This document shows positions 1 through 8,707 of a stretch of DNA of 64,000 nt, one piece after another (the stretch's first letter is position 1; the number at the start of each line of letters is the position of its first letter). A program made the translations under genes and the position numbers. The DNA is from Euryarchaeota archaeon UBA103 (GTDB lineage: Archaea > Thermoplasmatota > Poseidoniia > Poseidoniales > Thalassarchaeaceae). The stretch spans positions 123,125 to 187,124 of the forward strand of contig DAYH01000023.1 in the NCBI GenBank assembly GCA_002506825.1. Direction: 5' to 3'. Under the pieces are notes generated by a model. It was given only the letters and a program-made list of their open reading frames with translations. It was not told the origin of the DNA and made no database searches.

Positions 1-608
1 TTGTGCAGACCGAATCCAGTTTCGTGACCATGGCCGAAGCCATCGGAGAGTACTCGATATGCAGTGTAGTCACATCTTGAGCAATCTACATTGAAATCGA
101 TTTTCTTGTCCGATACATCCAGCATTACTCCACACGTGGGACAAGATGCAGATAATACCCCTAAGGATGCGCCTCCCTTTGTTGAGGCCTTTAGAATGGG
201 GTCGTCCTTGACTATTCTGGCTCTGACAATATCTCGCATCCTCATGGCATCACCAGGGGATGGAATGAATCTGTCAACGACCTCTGAGACATGGATATCA
301 GCGAACAACTGGAGGGCTGGAAGATTCCTATGCCCCCCTTGCCTGCTCTCGATATGTAAGATTCTAATCTCAGCGACATTCTCGTTCAATCTCGTTACCT
401 GTCCAATCACTATATCATCAACAGAAGGAGAATTTATCGGCAACCTAGATGACTCAATGGAGATATTTCCATCATTCTCTACGAGAGTTCCGGGGAGCGT
501 GGCTATACACCTTCCATTTTTCTCAAAGATACCCTCTCCAACTGAAGATCCTGACGGAATAGATACTGTGGAACCGGGTGTAACTTGGTCACCAACTACG
601 GCAGACAT
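1..608 (-). CDS. csl4: Exosome complex RNA-binding protein Csl4 (3' end cut by window edge)
   Basis: Cap subunit of the archaeal exosome, which binds RNA and guides it into the Rrp41/Rrp42 3'-5' exonuclease core in the cytoplasm. The minus strand reads without a stop from ATG at 608 to the window edge (about 202 codons). An N-terminal barrel begins with VGDQVTPGSTVSI; the middle is an S1-type RNA-binding region (DIVIGQVTRLNENVAEIRIL, later HVSEVVDRFIPSPGDAMR). A zinc ribbon follows near residues 165-185, with CPTCG and CSRC cysteine pairs. Archaeal Csl4 is usually about 180-200 residues, so little is missing. It lies 43 bases downstream of a METTL5-like methylase in the same direction, probably one transcription unit. 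Start chosen at the first ATG; an upstream in-frame TTG is possible. Confidence 0.85.
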   Translation of the reverse strand, partial: MSAVVGDQVTPGSTVSIPSGSSVGEGIFEKNGRCIATLPGTLVENDGNISIESSRLPINSPSVDDIVIGQVTRLNENVAEIRILHIESRQGGHRNLPALQLFADIHVSEVVDRFIPSPGDAMRMRDIVRARIVKDDPILKASTKGGASLGVLSASCPTCGVMLDVSDKKIDFNVDCSRCDYTAYRVLSDGFGHGHETGFGLH

Positions 609-651
609 TGACTCGGCGACCGGCCGTTCCCCTATCAACGGTACGGAGGAA

Positions 652-1308
652 CTAGGGGGGAACTAGTCTCCAGAATCCCGCCCTAGTGACTCCTCTGGAC
701 ATCTTATGGTGAGAATATGAAGCTGGAAGGGGGAAGTCGGCTTCACCGTACTTCTCGGCCTTCCAGTTCATATCTTCGAATCTTTTTTCAATATGTTTCG
801 CATTGGCACTGTGCATGATGTGTGTGAGAGTATTGGAAACTAAGATATGTTCAAAAAAATCTGCATCCGCTCCCTCCTTTTGTCTCCCCCATGGGGGATT
901 AGAAATTATTAGGTCGTATCCGCCTAATTCTAAATGATCCTTGCCTAATCGTCGATTACTCACTTCATATTCGTCATCCCTTAGTACGCTTTCAGCATTT
1001 ACATCGGCTAGCTCGCATAATTCCTGATCGACCTCTACTAATTTGACAAAACCGGCCCCCATCATTACAGCGCCGATTCCGAGTATTCCATTTCCCGCCC
1101 CCAAATCCACTACTCTGCACCCGGGCGTAAGGTCCCCAAAAGACTGGATATCGAAAAGCCATCTCGATGCTAAATCCCCTGGTGTTACATACTGCTCCAA
1201 AGAGGCCACTAGATCTTCTTTTACGCCTAGTTTCGATAAGGACATCGCCAGTTTCCGTAGCCTCATCAGATGATGGGGGGCTCCCAGATAGTTATGCCTA
1301 CCGGACAT
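652..1308 (-). CDS. METTL5-like RNA N6-adenine methyltransferase
   Basis: A 218-residue Rossmann-fold SAM-dependent methyltransferase. The SAM-binding motif I is VVDLGAGNGILGIGA (about residues 67-81), an acidic residue follows in VEVDQ, and the catalytic NPPW motif lies in LIISNPPWGRQ (about residue 137), typical of N6-adenine methylases of structured RNA. Size and motif order match the archaeal METTL5-like family (COG2263), whose eukaryotic member modifies 18S rRNA; the exact RNA target here is inferred. The start overlaps the end of the upstream asd gene by 11 bases, and csl4 follows, so the three look co-transcribed. Confidence 0.8.
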   Translation of the reverse strand: MSGRHNYLGAPHHLMRLRKLAMSLSKLGVKEDLVASLEQYVTPGDLASRWLFDIQSFGDLTPGCRVVDLGAGNGILGIGAVMMGAGFVKLVEVDQELCELADVNAESVLRDDEYEVSNRRLGKDHLELGGYDLIISNPPWGRQKEGADADFFEHILVSNTLTHIMHSANAKHIEKRFEDMNWKAEKYGEADFPLPASYSHHKMSRGVTRAGFWRLVPP

Positions 1309-2431
1309 TTTGACTGGATTTTAGAATATTTTTTGAATCGTGAATAATGCCTTGAGCAAGCATCATTTCTGCGAGAAGGATGCTATTTCCTGCGGCCCCT
1401 CTTACAGTATTATCAGAAGCTACCCTGTAGCGCAATTTACTCCCTGAAATATTGATATCCCCAACGAGAACATCCATTGATTTCTGCATATCAATATCCA
1501 ATTTATTAGATTTTTTATAATTTAATGAGGTAGTTGAAGGACCTGTTTCTGAGTCAAATATTAGTGGTTTTTTAGTACCGGAAGGCAGATCTAGATGCTG
1601 TACTAATGAGTGGAAATCAGACCATGCCTCGATTACCTCGTGTGCACTAACATCTCTCCCAAGGTCTACTGTAACAGTAGCAGAGTGTCCGAACTCCCTG
1701 GGGAATCTCTTACATTGGGCATTAATTTTAAGATTGGCAGAATCAGATTCCGAGGAATCGTATTCGTTGAGAATTCTCCTTAGCTCGGATTCAATGCTCT
1801 GGGATTCGCCAATGATCTCTGGTCCGGGCATGACTCCCTCCCTGTATCTTTCTAGCACTCTCCTCCCAGCGCCAGAAACGGACTGCTCTGTGGAAATACT
1901 GATACTATTCACAGGAAATTTCCTTACAATTGGTGCTAGAGAAACCGCAAGAGGAACTACCATACAATTGGAGCATGAAACTAGAGCGCCTGATCCAAAT
2001 TCATTTTGTGTTTCCAACAAGTCAAGATGCTCGGGATTGACCTCCGGAACGATCAGAGGAACTATTTCTGAATGCCTATGGATCGTCGAGTGACTTAGCA
2101 CTACCAGTCCGGATCTTGCCAAATCCTCCTCGATCATAGATGCCGGGGAGTCCGGGAGAGCCGAAAATACAATTCTGACACCTTGCGAAATGAGTTCTGA
2201 GGCTAATTCATTACTTTCGCCCATCGCTCTAACGATGATATCTGGGAAGTCCGGCCTTGGTTCGTTAAAGCTCCATGGGATTTCATTCACGCCAATTCCA
2301 TCTGATTCCTTAGATCCGAACACGTGAGTTGGGATTAACCAGTGGTGATTTACTAGTCTCTGAAGGAGTCTTTGGGCGACGAGCCCCCTTGCTCCCAGAA
2401 TAGCACACTTTACCCTGCCTAGGACCTCCAT
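1298..2431 (-). CDS. asd: Aspartate-semialdehyde dehydrogenase
   Basis: NADPH-dependent reduction of aspartyl phosphate to aspartate semialdehyde, the branch step to lysine, threonine and methionine. The N-terminus has the dinucleotide-binding start CAILGARGLVAQRLLQRL. The catalytic cysteine is in SCSNCMVVP near residue 155, and SVSGAGRR and RFPREFGHSATV (substrate-binding and catalytic histidine region) follow in the right order. It is the archaeal/fungal-type enzyme, 377 residues from the ATG at 2431; a TTG at 2443 would add four residues. It is divergent from rmuC, with about 85 AT-rich bases between, and overlaps the downstream methylase start. Confidence 0.9.
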   Translation of the reverse strand: MEVLGRVKCAILGARGLVAQRLLQRLVNHHWLIPTHVFGSKESDGIGVNEIPWSFNEPRPDFPDIIVRAMGESNELASELISQGVRIVFSALPDSPASMIEEDLARSGLVVLSHSTIHRHSEIVPLIVPEVNPEHLDLLETQNEFGSGALVSCSNCMVVPLAVSLAPIVRKFPVNSISISTEQSVSGAGRRVLERYREGVMPGPEIIGESQSIESELRRILNEYDSSESDSANLKINAQCKRFPREFGHSATVTVDLGRDVSAHEVIEAWSDFHSLVQHLDLPSGTKKPLIFDSETGPSTTSLNYKKSNKLDIDMQKSMDVLVGDINISGSKLRYRVASDNTVRGAAGNSILLAEMMLAQGIIHDSKNILKSSQNVR

Positions 2432-2516
2432 ATTGTTGCCCAATCGAGTCTGGTCTATGAAGAAGTGTTTTGATTATAGTGAATAGTTAAAGTACTCCCG
2501 CTATTACTTTTTTTTA

Positions 2517-3509
2517 ATGGAGGCTGAGATGGCCATGGTATTGGCAGGAATTGTCATCATAATCATCCTGATGTTCGCGAACATTATGATGCTTAGAGAA
2601 CGTAAGGACCCACCCACTGCAACGGATATTGGGCAAGCATTGAAATTTCCATCTACTACGGAAATCGTTACAGCCCTGAATATTCCCAGTACTCAGGATA
2701 TGCAGAATGCTCTGGGTGCTAATTTTACTGGAGAGGGCGGTTTTTCTGAAAGGATTGGCGCCTTCACTGACTTATCTAGAGACATGACTGAAGCTACGAG
2801 GAAGTTCAATCAAATGGTGGCGACCAAGAGTAAGCGAGCGAAATGGGGCGAATGGCATCTTGAGGAAGAACTCAAAGAGGCGTTTCCAGATGTGAAAATT
2901 CGCGTCTCCGTGAAGGGATTAGGGAACATCCCCGATGCTCATTTGAAGACTCCCGATGGAAAAATTTTGATTGTAGATTCGAAGTTCGTCTATGACACCT
3001 ACGACAAAATTCAGAATACTCCTGCATCTCAAGAGGTAACGAAGAAGAATCTCCAAACTACATTCAGAGGGGACGTCAAAAATCATGTAGAGAAGATAAA
3101 GAAAGATTATGTTCAACCTGGTAAGGGAACTCAAGAAGTAGCATACATGTATATCCCCTCGATGGCAGTTTACGAATACCTAATCGAGCATGAGTCGGCC
3201 ACGGTACGCTGGGCGGCATCGCAGGGAGTCGTTATTTGCTCCCCCGTGAATCTTATGGCTAACATGCACATGATGGAGATAGTTAGGATGGCCCAGAACA
3301 TGACGAGTTTGCATACTGAGATTCTTGATGCTCATCTAAGGATAAAGAAGAGTTTTGAGGATTTTGATGAAGAATACAATAAACTAAGCGAACATCTCAG
3401 AAAAGCAGTCAACAAAAGAGACGAGGTTACTTCACTTAAGGGAAAGTTAAGTGACGAGATTGAGGGCCTCTCCTCTATTGATAGGTCGATTGAAGAAGAT
3501 AGTGATTGA
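2517..3509 (+). CDS. rmuC: RmuC-family protein
   Basis: A 330-residue membrane-anchored protein. Residues 7-26 form one hydrophobic segment, followed by a region with two similar repeats (TATDIGQALKFPSTTEIV, then NIPSTQDMQNAL) and a RmuC nuclease-like core: WGEWHLEEELKEAF, PDAHLKTPDGKILIVDSKF, VAYMYIPSMAVYEYLIEH and VNLMANMHMM. The D and DSKF positions match the PD-(D/E)XK-like core known for RmuC. A charged coiled-coil tail ends the protein. In bacteria RmuC limits recombination at inverted repeats and its core resembles nucleases; the archaeal role is not known. The M23 peptidase follows 27 bases downstream on the same strand. Confidence 0.8.
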   Translation: MEAEMAMVLAGIVIIIILMFANIMMLRERKDPPTATDIGQALKFPSTTEIVTALNIPSTQDMQNALGANFTGEGGFSERIGAFTDLSRDMTEATRKFNQMVATKSKRAKWGEWHLEEELKEAFPDVKIRVSVKGLGNIPDAHLKTPDGKILIVDSKFVYDTYDKIQNTPASQEVTKKNLQTTFRGDVKNHVEKIKKDYVQPGKGTQEVAYMYIPSMAVYEYLIEHESATVRWAASQGVVICSPVNLMANMHMMEIVRMAQNMTSLHTEILDAHLRIKKSFEDFDEEYNKLSEHLRKAVNKRDEVTSLKGKLSDEIEGLSSIDRSIEEDSD

Positions 3510-3536
3510 AGCAGAGACAGTAGTGATGAAATCACC

Positions 3537-4136
3537 ATGCCCCTTGGACGAGATATGATTGACTGGCGGACGGAAGATTATCACCCAGTGGTTCATCTCC
3601 CAGATGAGTATGAGGTTAGAGACTTCACCAATGGAGATTACTCTCCTTCTGAATATGAATTTGATATTGGCAGATATGACGAATTGCGTCCGGGGATGTA
3701 CTCAACGGACCTTTTCTCTGATGGTAGATTTCTGCATGTAGGAATCGATATCGGCGCTCCAGTTGGAACTCCTTGTATGGCATTCGATGACGGCGAGATT
3801 TCTAATTTTGGCTACAACCCCGACGATGGAGATTATGGGCATGTAGTAATCACGAAGCATATCATAGATGGGAGATCTGTATGGGCTCTGTATGGCCATC
3901 TAAACTCCAAATCAATAGAGAATAAGGAAATCGGGCAGAAGATTTCCAAGGGAGAGGTGATATGTTGGATGGGGGATAAGCATGAGAATGGGGGATGGGA
4001 GTCACATCTCCATTTCCAGCTGTCCCTGAAGGAGCCGGAAACACATGATTTGCCAGGGGTAGTCTCTCCTGATAATCGGAATCAGGCACTGCAGGACTAC
4101 CCCGACCCAAGATTAGTGTTAGGTCCGATCTACTGA
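3537..4136 (+). CDS. M23-family (LytM/lysostaphin-like) metallopeptidase domain protein
   Basis: A 199-residue protein built around an M23 fold. HVGIDIGAPVGTPCMAFDDG (about residues 67-86) holds the first zinc ligands (H and D), and SHLHFQLS near residue 158 supplies the HxH ligand motif; YGHVVITKH and ALYGHLN are the usual strands between. No signal peptide or membrane segment is visible, so it may be cytoplasmic. M23 enzymes normally cut peptide cross-links in bacterial cell walls, which archaea lack; the substrate is unknown. The 3' end overlaps the convergent PGI/PMI gene by 7 bases. Confidence 0.8.
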   Translation: MPLGRDMIDWRTEDYHPVVHLPDEYEVRDFTNGDYSPSEYEFDIGRYDELRPGMYSTDLFSDGRFLHVGIDIGAPVGTPCMAFDDGEISNFGYNPDDGDYGHVVITKHIIDGRSVWALYGHLNSKSIENKEIGQKISKGEVICWMGDKHENGGWESHLHFQLSLKEPETHDLPGVVSPDNRNQALQDYPDPRLVLGPIY

Positions 4137-5173
4137 ATATCAGAGAGATATTCCTTCAGTTGAGGAATTGGCTCCATAGAAGTAGGATTTACCCCCCTTA
4201 GGAGAGCTAGTGCTATGGAAATCCAATCAGAAAGGTGAGCGGCATAAATCAATCGCTCGAGTAGGGATTCGCCTTCGCATTCTATTCTCCAGACATTCTT
4301 GGTACTCAGATTGTCCTCGATCCAACTAATCCTTGATTCGGTCCTCTCATGAATGCCCTTAGAACTCATAATTAGGAGCGCTCGGTTTCCCGGGGACTCT
4401 GAGAACCATGCCACTATCTCGTTATGATTCATCTCTGGCACCTCGGAGTGTTTGGCGAATGCTTCAGAGTTCTCATTAATCTGACACGTGAGTCTGTAAG
4501 CAGCCGCGTTAAATTCCCTAGGACAAATTATGCCAATCTCAGAATCTACGAGATTTCTGGCCAGAGCCTCAGACATTCCATCTCCTGAAATAATATCTAG
4601 ATTCCTCGAAGAATCTCGAATTCTGTTAATCATCGATTGGAGTTCTTGCTCCTCGGGACGGGCCAGTATTCCCATTGACCAGCAGACTGCCAATTGGGCC
4701 CCTAGTATGTGACCAAATGCAGATCTAGGCATTTGCCCCTTGGGAATGGCAATAGACACAGATTCATCGTGACCTTCCAAGATTCTAGTCAACTCTCCTC
4801 CGGAGGATATTCCCACCACTGTCCCCCCAGAATCTATCGCCTTCATTACGCCATCAATAGTCTCCTCTGTATCACCGGAGTATGAAGTCGCAACAACCAG
4901 CCAGTCCGGTCCCCACCACTGAGGGAGCCCATAGTCTCCCCAGACCACGAATGGTAACCCGCCCTCTTCATCTGAGATGGTTTTGAGGAACCTACCAGCT
5001 GAACCCGAGCCACCCATTCCAAGGAATATCACCCCGGTCCAGTCTAGGTCTGATTCCAATCCTGTTTCCGAAGAAATGGCATTCTCTAAATCATCCACGA
5101 AACGTCTAGTAAGTCCACACATATCTTCGGTATCTAGGGACTCAGCCAGCTCCTCTATTCTTTGGCCTGACAT
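4130..5173 (-). CDS. Bifunctional phosphoglucose/phosphomannose isomerase
   Basis: Interconverts glucose-6-P or mannose-6-P with fructose-6-P. It has two SIS sugar-isomerase domains. The first carries IFLGMGGSGSAGRFL (about residues 49-63) and VVATSYSGDTEET (about 92-104), the phosphate-binding serine/threonine loops. The motif GQMPRSAFGHILG (about 147) and the EMNHNEIVAW motif (about 245) with the catalytic histidine are those of the archaeal bifunctional PGI/PMI family. The 347-residue length fits. It is followed upstream on the same strand by NMD3 with a 4-base gap, so the two may share a transcript. Confidence 0.9.
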   Translation of the reverse strand: MSGQRIEELAESLDTEDMCGLTRRFVDDLENAISSETGLESDLDWTGVIFLGMGGSGSAGRFLKTISDEEGGLPFVVWGDYGLPQWWGPDWLVVATSYSGDTEETIDGVMKAIDSGGTVVGISSGGELTRILEGHDESVSIAIPKGQMPRSAFGHILGAQLAVCWSMGILARPEEQELQSMINRIRDSSRNLDIISGDGMSEALARNLVDSEIGIICPREFNAAAYRLTCQINENSEAFAKHSEVPEMNHNEIVAWFSESPGNRALLIMSSKGIHERTESRISWIEDNLSTKNVWRIECEGESLLERLIYAAHLSDWISIALALLRGVNPTSMEPIPQLKEYLSDIQ

Positions 5174-5177
5174 TGAC

Positions 5178-6224
5178 TTACTTCCTCCCTGAGGGTACTG
5201 CTAGCCATACTCCCTGTATGAAACCAATGCGTATTGACTTCGATTCGGGGTCATCATCATACGGTAACCCTACAGTGACTACCTTGTAGTCTGTAGGATC
5301 AAGGACCTCCACTGCCGAACTATCCCTATTCAATATATCAACAACGAACTGTTCACTCTTGGGGCAGATTACTACAGAACCTTCCATATCCCTCCATGTA
5401 GCGCCTGATCTCTCAAACCTTTCCATTTTCTTTAGAATAGGTCCATCCTTCTGCCAGCTTTCGACTAACCAAAGATTCTTTCTGAATCTGATGACATCTC
5501 CGAGGCCATATGCAGGTTTCCTGTAGCTGAGTGTCAGCCTTGAAACCTCGATTCCATCGTTAGCACCGACTACTGTAGAGGTTTCTTTGACAGTGCCTCC
5601 GAACTTCTTGACTAAGTTTCTAGACCATCTCCTTGCCATGGCCTTGGACCCTAATTTCAGATCCCATCCACCTGTAACTTGTCCTTCCTCTGAGATGAAG
5701 AACATGGGGTCCGCCTCCATCTCGGACAGCATCTCATCAAGAGTCTCTCGTAATGACTTGAGCTCTGTTTCGGACAGTCTCCTTCCAGCTGATCTAAGTT
5801 GCATTACTGCTTCAAAATATGAGCCTGCCTTACGGGTGCATGTTGGACAAACTGCATTACTGGTCTGTAGAAGTACCTCATGGGAATCTGCGAATTCATA
5901 TCCTTCAATAGTACCAGAGATATCCACATGTAATCTACTGGTTCTATCGTCTATTTCCTCGACTGCGAAATCTACTGAAACCTGCTTTGCCCTATCCTCG
6001 ACACCAAGGCTTCCTCTGATCCTCAAATCTGCTAGATCGTTAGAGTCGATTACTGACCATCGTCCACGAATTTCATGAAAACCACATTTAGAGCATCTAT
6101 CTTGTTGGATTCTCTCAGGCATGACAGATAATCTAGTTCTATCCCTCAAACAAGATTCGCACATTCTATCTGTGGTCAAGGGCGGAGATGCGCCACAGAC
6201 TATGCAGAACTCGCCGTCAGACAT
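5178..6224 (-). CDS. nmd3: NMD3-family ribosome export/biogenesis protein
   Basis: Archaeal counterpart of eukaryotic NMD3, the adaptor that binds the large ribosomal subunit late in its assembly. The N-terminus carries two zinc-binding cysteine pairs, CIVCG and CESC, then CSKCGFHEIRGRW; a further pair, CPTC, occurs near residue 125. The conserved basic/beta regions follow over 348 residues. The start was set at ATG 6224 (MSDGEFCIVCG), which puts the zinc motif at the N-terminus as in relatives; a GTG at 6254 would add ten residues. No membrane segment. It precedes PGI/PMI by 4 bases and follows the haem-export genes on the same strand. Confidence 0.85.
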   Translation of the reverse strand: MSDGEFCIVCGASPPLTTDRMCESCLRDRTRLSVMPERIQQDRCSKCGFHEIRGRWSVIDSNDLADLRIRGSLGVEDRAKQVSVDFAVEEIDDRTSRLHVDISGTIEGYEFADSHEVLLQTSNAVCPTCTRKAGSYFEAVMQLRSAGRRLSETELKSLRETLDEMLSEMEADPMFFISEEGQVTGGWDLKLGSKAMARRWSRNLVKKFGGTVKETSTVVGANDGIEVSRLTLSYRKPAYGLGDVIRFRKNLWLVESWQKDGPILKKMERFERSGATWRDMEGSVVICPKSEQFVVDILNRDSSAVEVLDPTDYKVVTVGLPYDDDPESKSIRIGFIQGVWLAVPSGRK

Positions 6225-6296
6225 GCCTCTCCCATCGAATGCGCCCGTACTCACAGTTAGAAGGGTTCCCGATGACTGAAGACGTGTAATTAATTT

Positions 6297-6416
6297 TCAT
6301 TCCTCGGAATCAGATGAAAAAATCTTCAGTTGGGTAGTTAATTCTGCCATTCTTGATCTTAAGTGGTTAACATAGTATACTAGTATGAACGATAGTATTG
6401 TGTACGCGACTATCAT
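6297..6416 (-). CDS. CcmD-like small membrane protein
   Basis: A 39-residue frame that starts one base after the ccmC stop codon. It has one hydrophobic segment (IVAYTILSFILVYYVNHL) followed by a short basic/heptad-like stretch (RSRMAELTTQLKIF). That is the layout of CcmD, the small protein that in bacteria holds CcmE to the CcmABC haem exporter: one membrane helix, then a charged cytoplasmic tail. Position right after ccmC supports the call. Sequence similarity cannot be judged at this length, so the identity is inferred from size, topology and place. Confidence 0.6.
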   Translation of the reverse strand: MIVAYTILSFILVYYVNHLRSRMAELTTQLKIFSSDSEE

Positions 6417-6417
6417 T

Positions 6418-7158
6418 TCAGAGGTTCCTGTCATATTTGTTCCCCCCATCTAGTTCCATCTTGCTCTGTTCTAGTCTCTCTTCCATTCTGATAACCTCAT
6501 TACTTAGCATTGCTAGTCCGATAAATAGAATCAGGAATGAGAGGAAACCCATCATCAATACTGTCCTGATAGCAGGATCTAAGCCCGTCTCTTCCCCATT
6601 GACTAAGACTATCCCAGGGTGCCTCTTCTGATACCATGTGGTAGCCAGTGCAGTTATTGGGACTAGAGCAAACCCGAATAGTCCCACTGCGGCGAGAGTG
6701 TCTCTAGTTTCCTGGCCATCTGGTTGAGATCTTCTAGATAGGACTAGGAATAGTGCCACGCCCGTCAGTAGGGCGAATGTATTGAGGCGAAGATCCCCCC
6801 AATCCCAAGGGACGCCCCATTCTGCAGACCCCCAAATCGGTCCTGAGGTGATTACTCCGAGACCGAAAAGTAATCCGAGATCTGAGCCGGTAGAGAACCA
6901 TCTCCATCCCCAATCTGACCTATCCTTATACCATGCTACTGCCCCTAAGAACAACATACAAAATGCTAGGAATGAAGACCACGCGAAGGGCACGTGCCAG
7001 TATAATATCCTGTATGCCTCGGGGGCGTTGAAAGCTGTTGAGTCCACCATGGGCGCGTAAAGTACTCCCATCAAAGCCGTGACGATCGCACCTGAAATCC
7101 CTAGTGCTGTCAGGCCGATGCCTATTCTGACTGATGAAGAGGAATCGGTGTCGGACAC
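6418..7158 (-). CDS. ccmC: Haem exporter protein CcmC
   Basis: Integral membrane haem-handling protein of cytochrome c maturation system I. The 246-residue sequence shows about six membrane segments and the tryptophan-rich haem-binding signature WGSAEWGVPWDWGDLRL (about residues 117-133). The conserved external histidines are likely those in RILYWHVPFAW and YQKRHPGIV. The start is a GTG at 7158. It is downstream of the fused CcmA-CcmB gene by 38 bases and immediately upstream of a CcmD-like frame, giving the order AB-C-D. No CcmE, CcmF or CcmG is seen in the window. Confidence 0.9.
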   Translation of the reverse strand: MSDTDSSSSVRIGIGLTALGISGAIVTALMGVLYAPMVDSTAFNAPEAYRILYWHVPFAWSSFLAFCMLFLGAVAWYKDRSDWGWRWFSTGSDLGLLFGLGVITSGPIWGSAEWGVPWDWGDLRLNTFALLTGVALFLVLSRRSQPDGQETRDTLAAVGLFGFALVPITALATTWYQKRHPGIVLVNGEETGLDPAIRTVLMMGFLSFLILFIGLAMLSNEVIRMEERLEQSKMELDGGNKYDRNL

Positions 7159-7196
7159 AGCCCTTCGAGAGGCTACCTAGTGAAGAATGCTATTCT

Positions 7197-8630
7197 CTAT
7201 GCATCAGGAATAATAACAGCCACAGCCCAGACCATAGCAGAGATAATGCTTGCAATAATTATCGATGCCAGAGGGCTTCCTATGGAAATCTCTGAGGACA
7301 TACCTACTTCCATGATTACAGATAGTGCATCAACTAGTTCCATGAATGGCCAAATTAAGACTATCAGGAGGAGAGATGCCACTGCGGCGCCAGACCTACG
7401 TAAATCGGAAACCAGAAGGTGAAGAGCAGTAGCCGCGCAAGAAATATCAATTATTACCAGAGAAGGTAGCCAGAGCCACCTCAATACCTCCTCAGAACTG
7501 TCAACTGGCAAAGAGCCACTCAATACTAACCATGAGAGGTAGGTCAGAGGAAGCGGCAGAAGTATGGATGATGCCATAATAGATGTTGCTGGACGGAATT
7601 GTGGACCGCAAACTGCTGACCACCATTTCCCGCATTCTTCCTCCGAAAGTCTACGAATCATAGCAGGGGAAATAACGGCGGAGATGAACGCTGGAGTGAG
7701 AACCAGAGCTGCGGCCAGATGGTTTCCGATATTGGGGTTCGACAACGCCGCCTGCGACGTATCCATTCCTATCAACACTGAATAAGATAAGAGAAGAGCC
7801 AATATGGCAGGAGTCGCCTTTCCAATGGTATCTACTGGGTTTCTCCTCTCAATTGAGTAAGTCCATGAGAATAGCGATGAGATAGTCTTACTATGTCTTT
7901 CATTAAGGAATTGTCTTTCCTGAATAATATCTTCTTCAATAGTGTTGTTCGACTCGGAAATTCCCCCGGAATCAATAGTTAAGATCCTCCTTGAGCATGA
8001 GATTACTTCTTCATCATGTGAGGCCATTACTACGGTATTTCCATGTTGCGATAGCTCACTTATCCACTTCTTTAGAACTCCCTTGGAGAATGAGTCCAAG
8101 CCTTCCGATGGCTCATCTAGGAAAACTATTCTTGGAGTCCTGCACATCATTGCTGGAGCCATGCCAGATATTACTGCCAGACGTCTCCTCAGTCCGGCCG
8201 ACAGTTGCGAAACCCTGTCCTCGGCCCTGTGAGACATGCCCCACTCTTCTAGGATCTTTTTGGCCTCTATTTGACTACAATCCATTCCTGATACTTTCAG
8301 TGCGGTGGATAGTCTCTCCATGACTTTCTCCTCTCCGCAAACACCATCCGATTGCAGAGTCAGTCCGAATGGATATGGCTTTTGCCTTGTTCCAGAGTAA
8401 TTCCTGATTGTGAGTGATTCGCCCTTCTCTGAAAACCAATCAACTTGGCCTGTCGTAAGGGGGAGGATTCCCACAAGAGATTCGATAAGAGTGGTCTTCC
8501 CAGATCCATTTTCCCCTACGAAGCATATAACATCACCTTGGAAAATCTCAAGGTTCAATTTCTGGATTACGGTTCGTGTCCCCCTGGTAACGCTAACGTC
8601 TCTTGCCTTGAGGACCGGTGACTGCGCCAT
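7197..8630 (-). CDS. ccmAB: Fused haem ABC exporter CcmA-CcmB
   Basis: A 477-residue single chain. Residues 1-220 are an ABC ATPase with Walker A GENGSGKTT, signature LSAGLRRRLA, Walker B IVFLDEPSEGLDS and H-loop ASHDEE. Residues about 265-477 hold five or six membrane segments and match CcmB in length and character; the link lies around residues 230-262. In most organisms CcmA and CcmB are separate. The following genes are ccmC and a CcmD-like frame, which fixes the context as cytochrome c maturation. The first gene of the operon; the divergent rhomboid gene starts about 77 bases away. Confidence 0.85.
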   Translation of the reverse strand: MAQSPVLKARDVSVTRGTRTVIQKLNLEIFQGDVICFVGENGSGKTTLIESLVGILPLTTGQVDWFSEKGESLTIRNYSGTRQKPYPFGLTLQSDGVCGEEKVMERLSTALKVSGMDCSQIEAKKILEEWGMSHRAEDRVSQLSAGLRRRLAVISGMAPAMMCRTPRIVFLDEPSEGLDSFSKGVLKKWISELSQHGNTVVMASHDEEVISCSRRILTIDSGGISESNNTIEEDIIQERQFLNERHSKTISSLFSWTYSIERRNPVDTIGKATPAILALLLSYSVLIGMDTSQAALSNPNIGNHLAAALVLTPAFISAVISPAMIRRLSEEECGKWWSAVCGPQFRPATSIMASSILLPLPLTYLSWLVLSGSLPVDSSEEVLRWLWLPSLVIIDISCAATALHLLVSDLRRSGAAVASLLLIVLIWPFMELVDALSVIMEVGMSSEISIGSPLASIIIASIISAMVWAVAVIIPDA

Positions 8631-8707
8631 GCACCTCGGAGTAGTATCAGTCGTTTGAGTCGTTCCATTCTGAAAATCACTATTTGCAAGTCCCCTCTGT
8701 CAGGGGC

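Noticed and set aside
91..666. Plus-strand open frame of 191 codons
   Set aside because: Lies opposite the Csl4 frame on the minus strand, which carries recognisable S1 and zinc-ribbon motifs; the plus frame has no recognisable domain.
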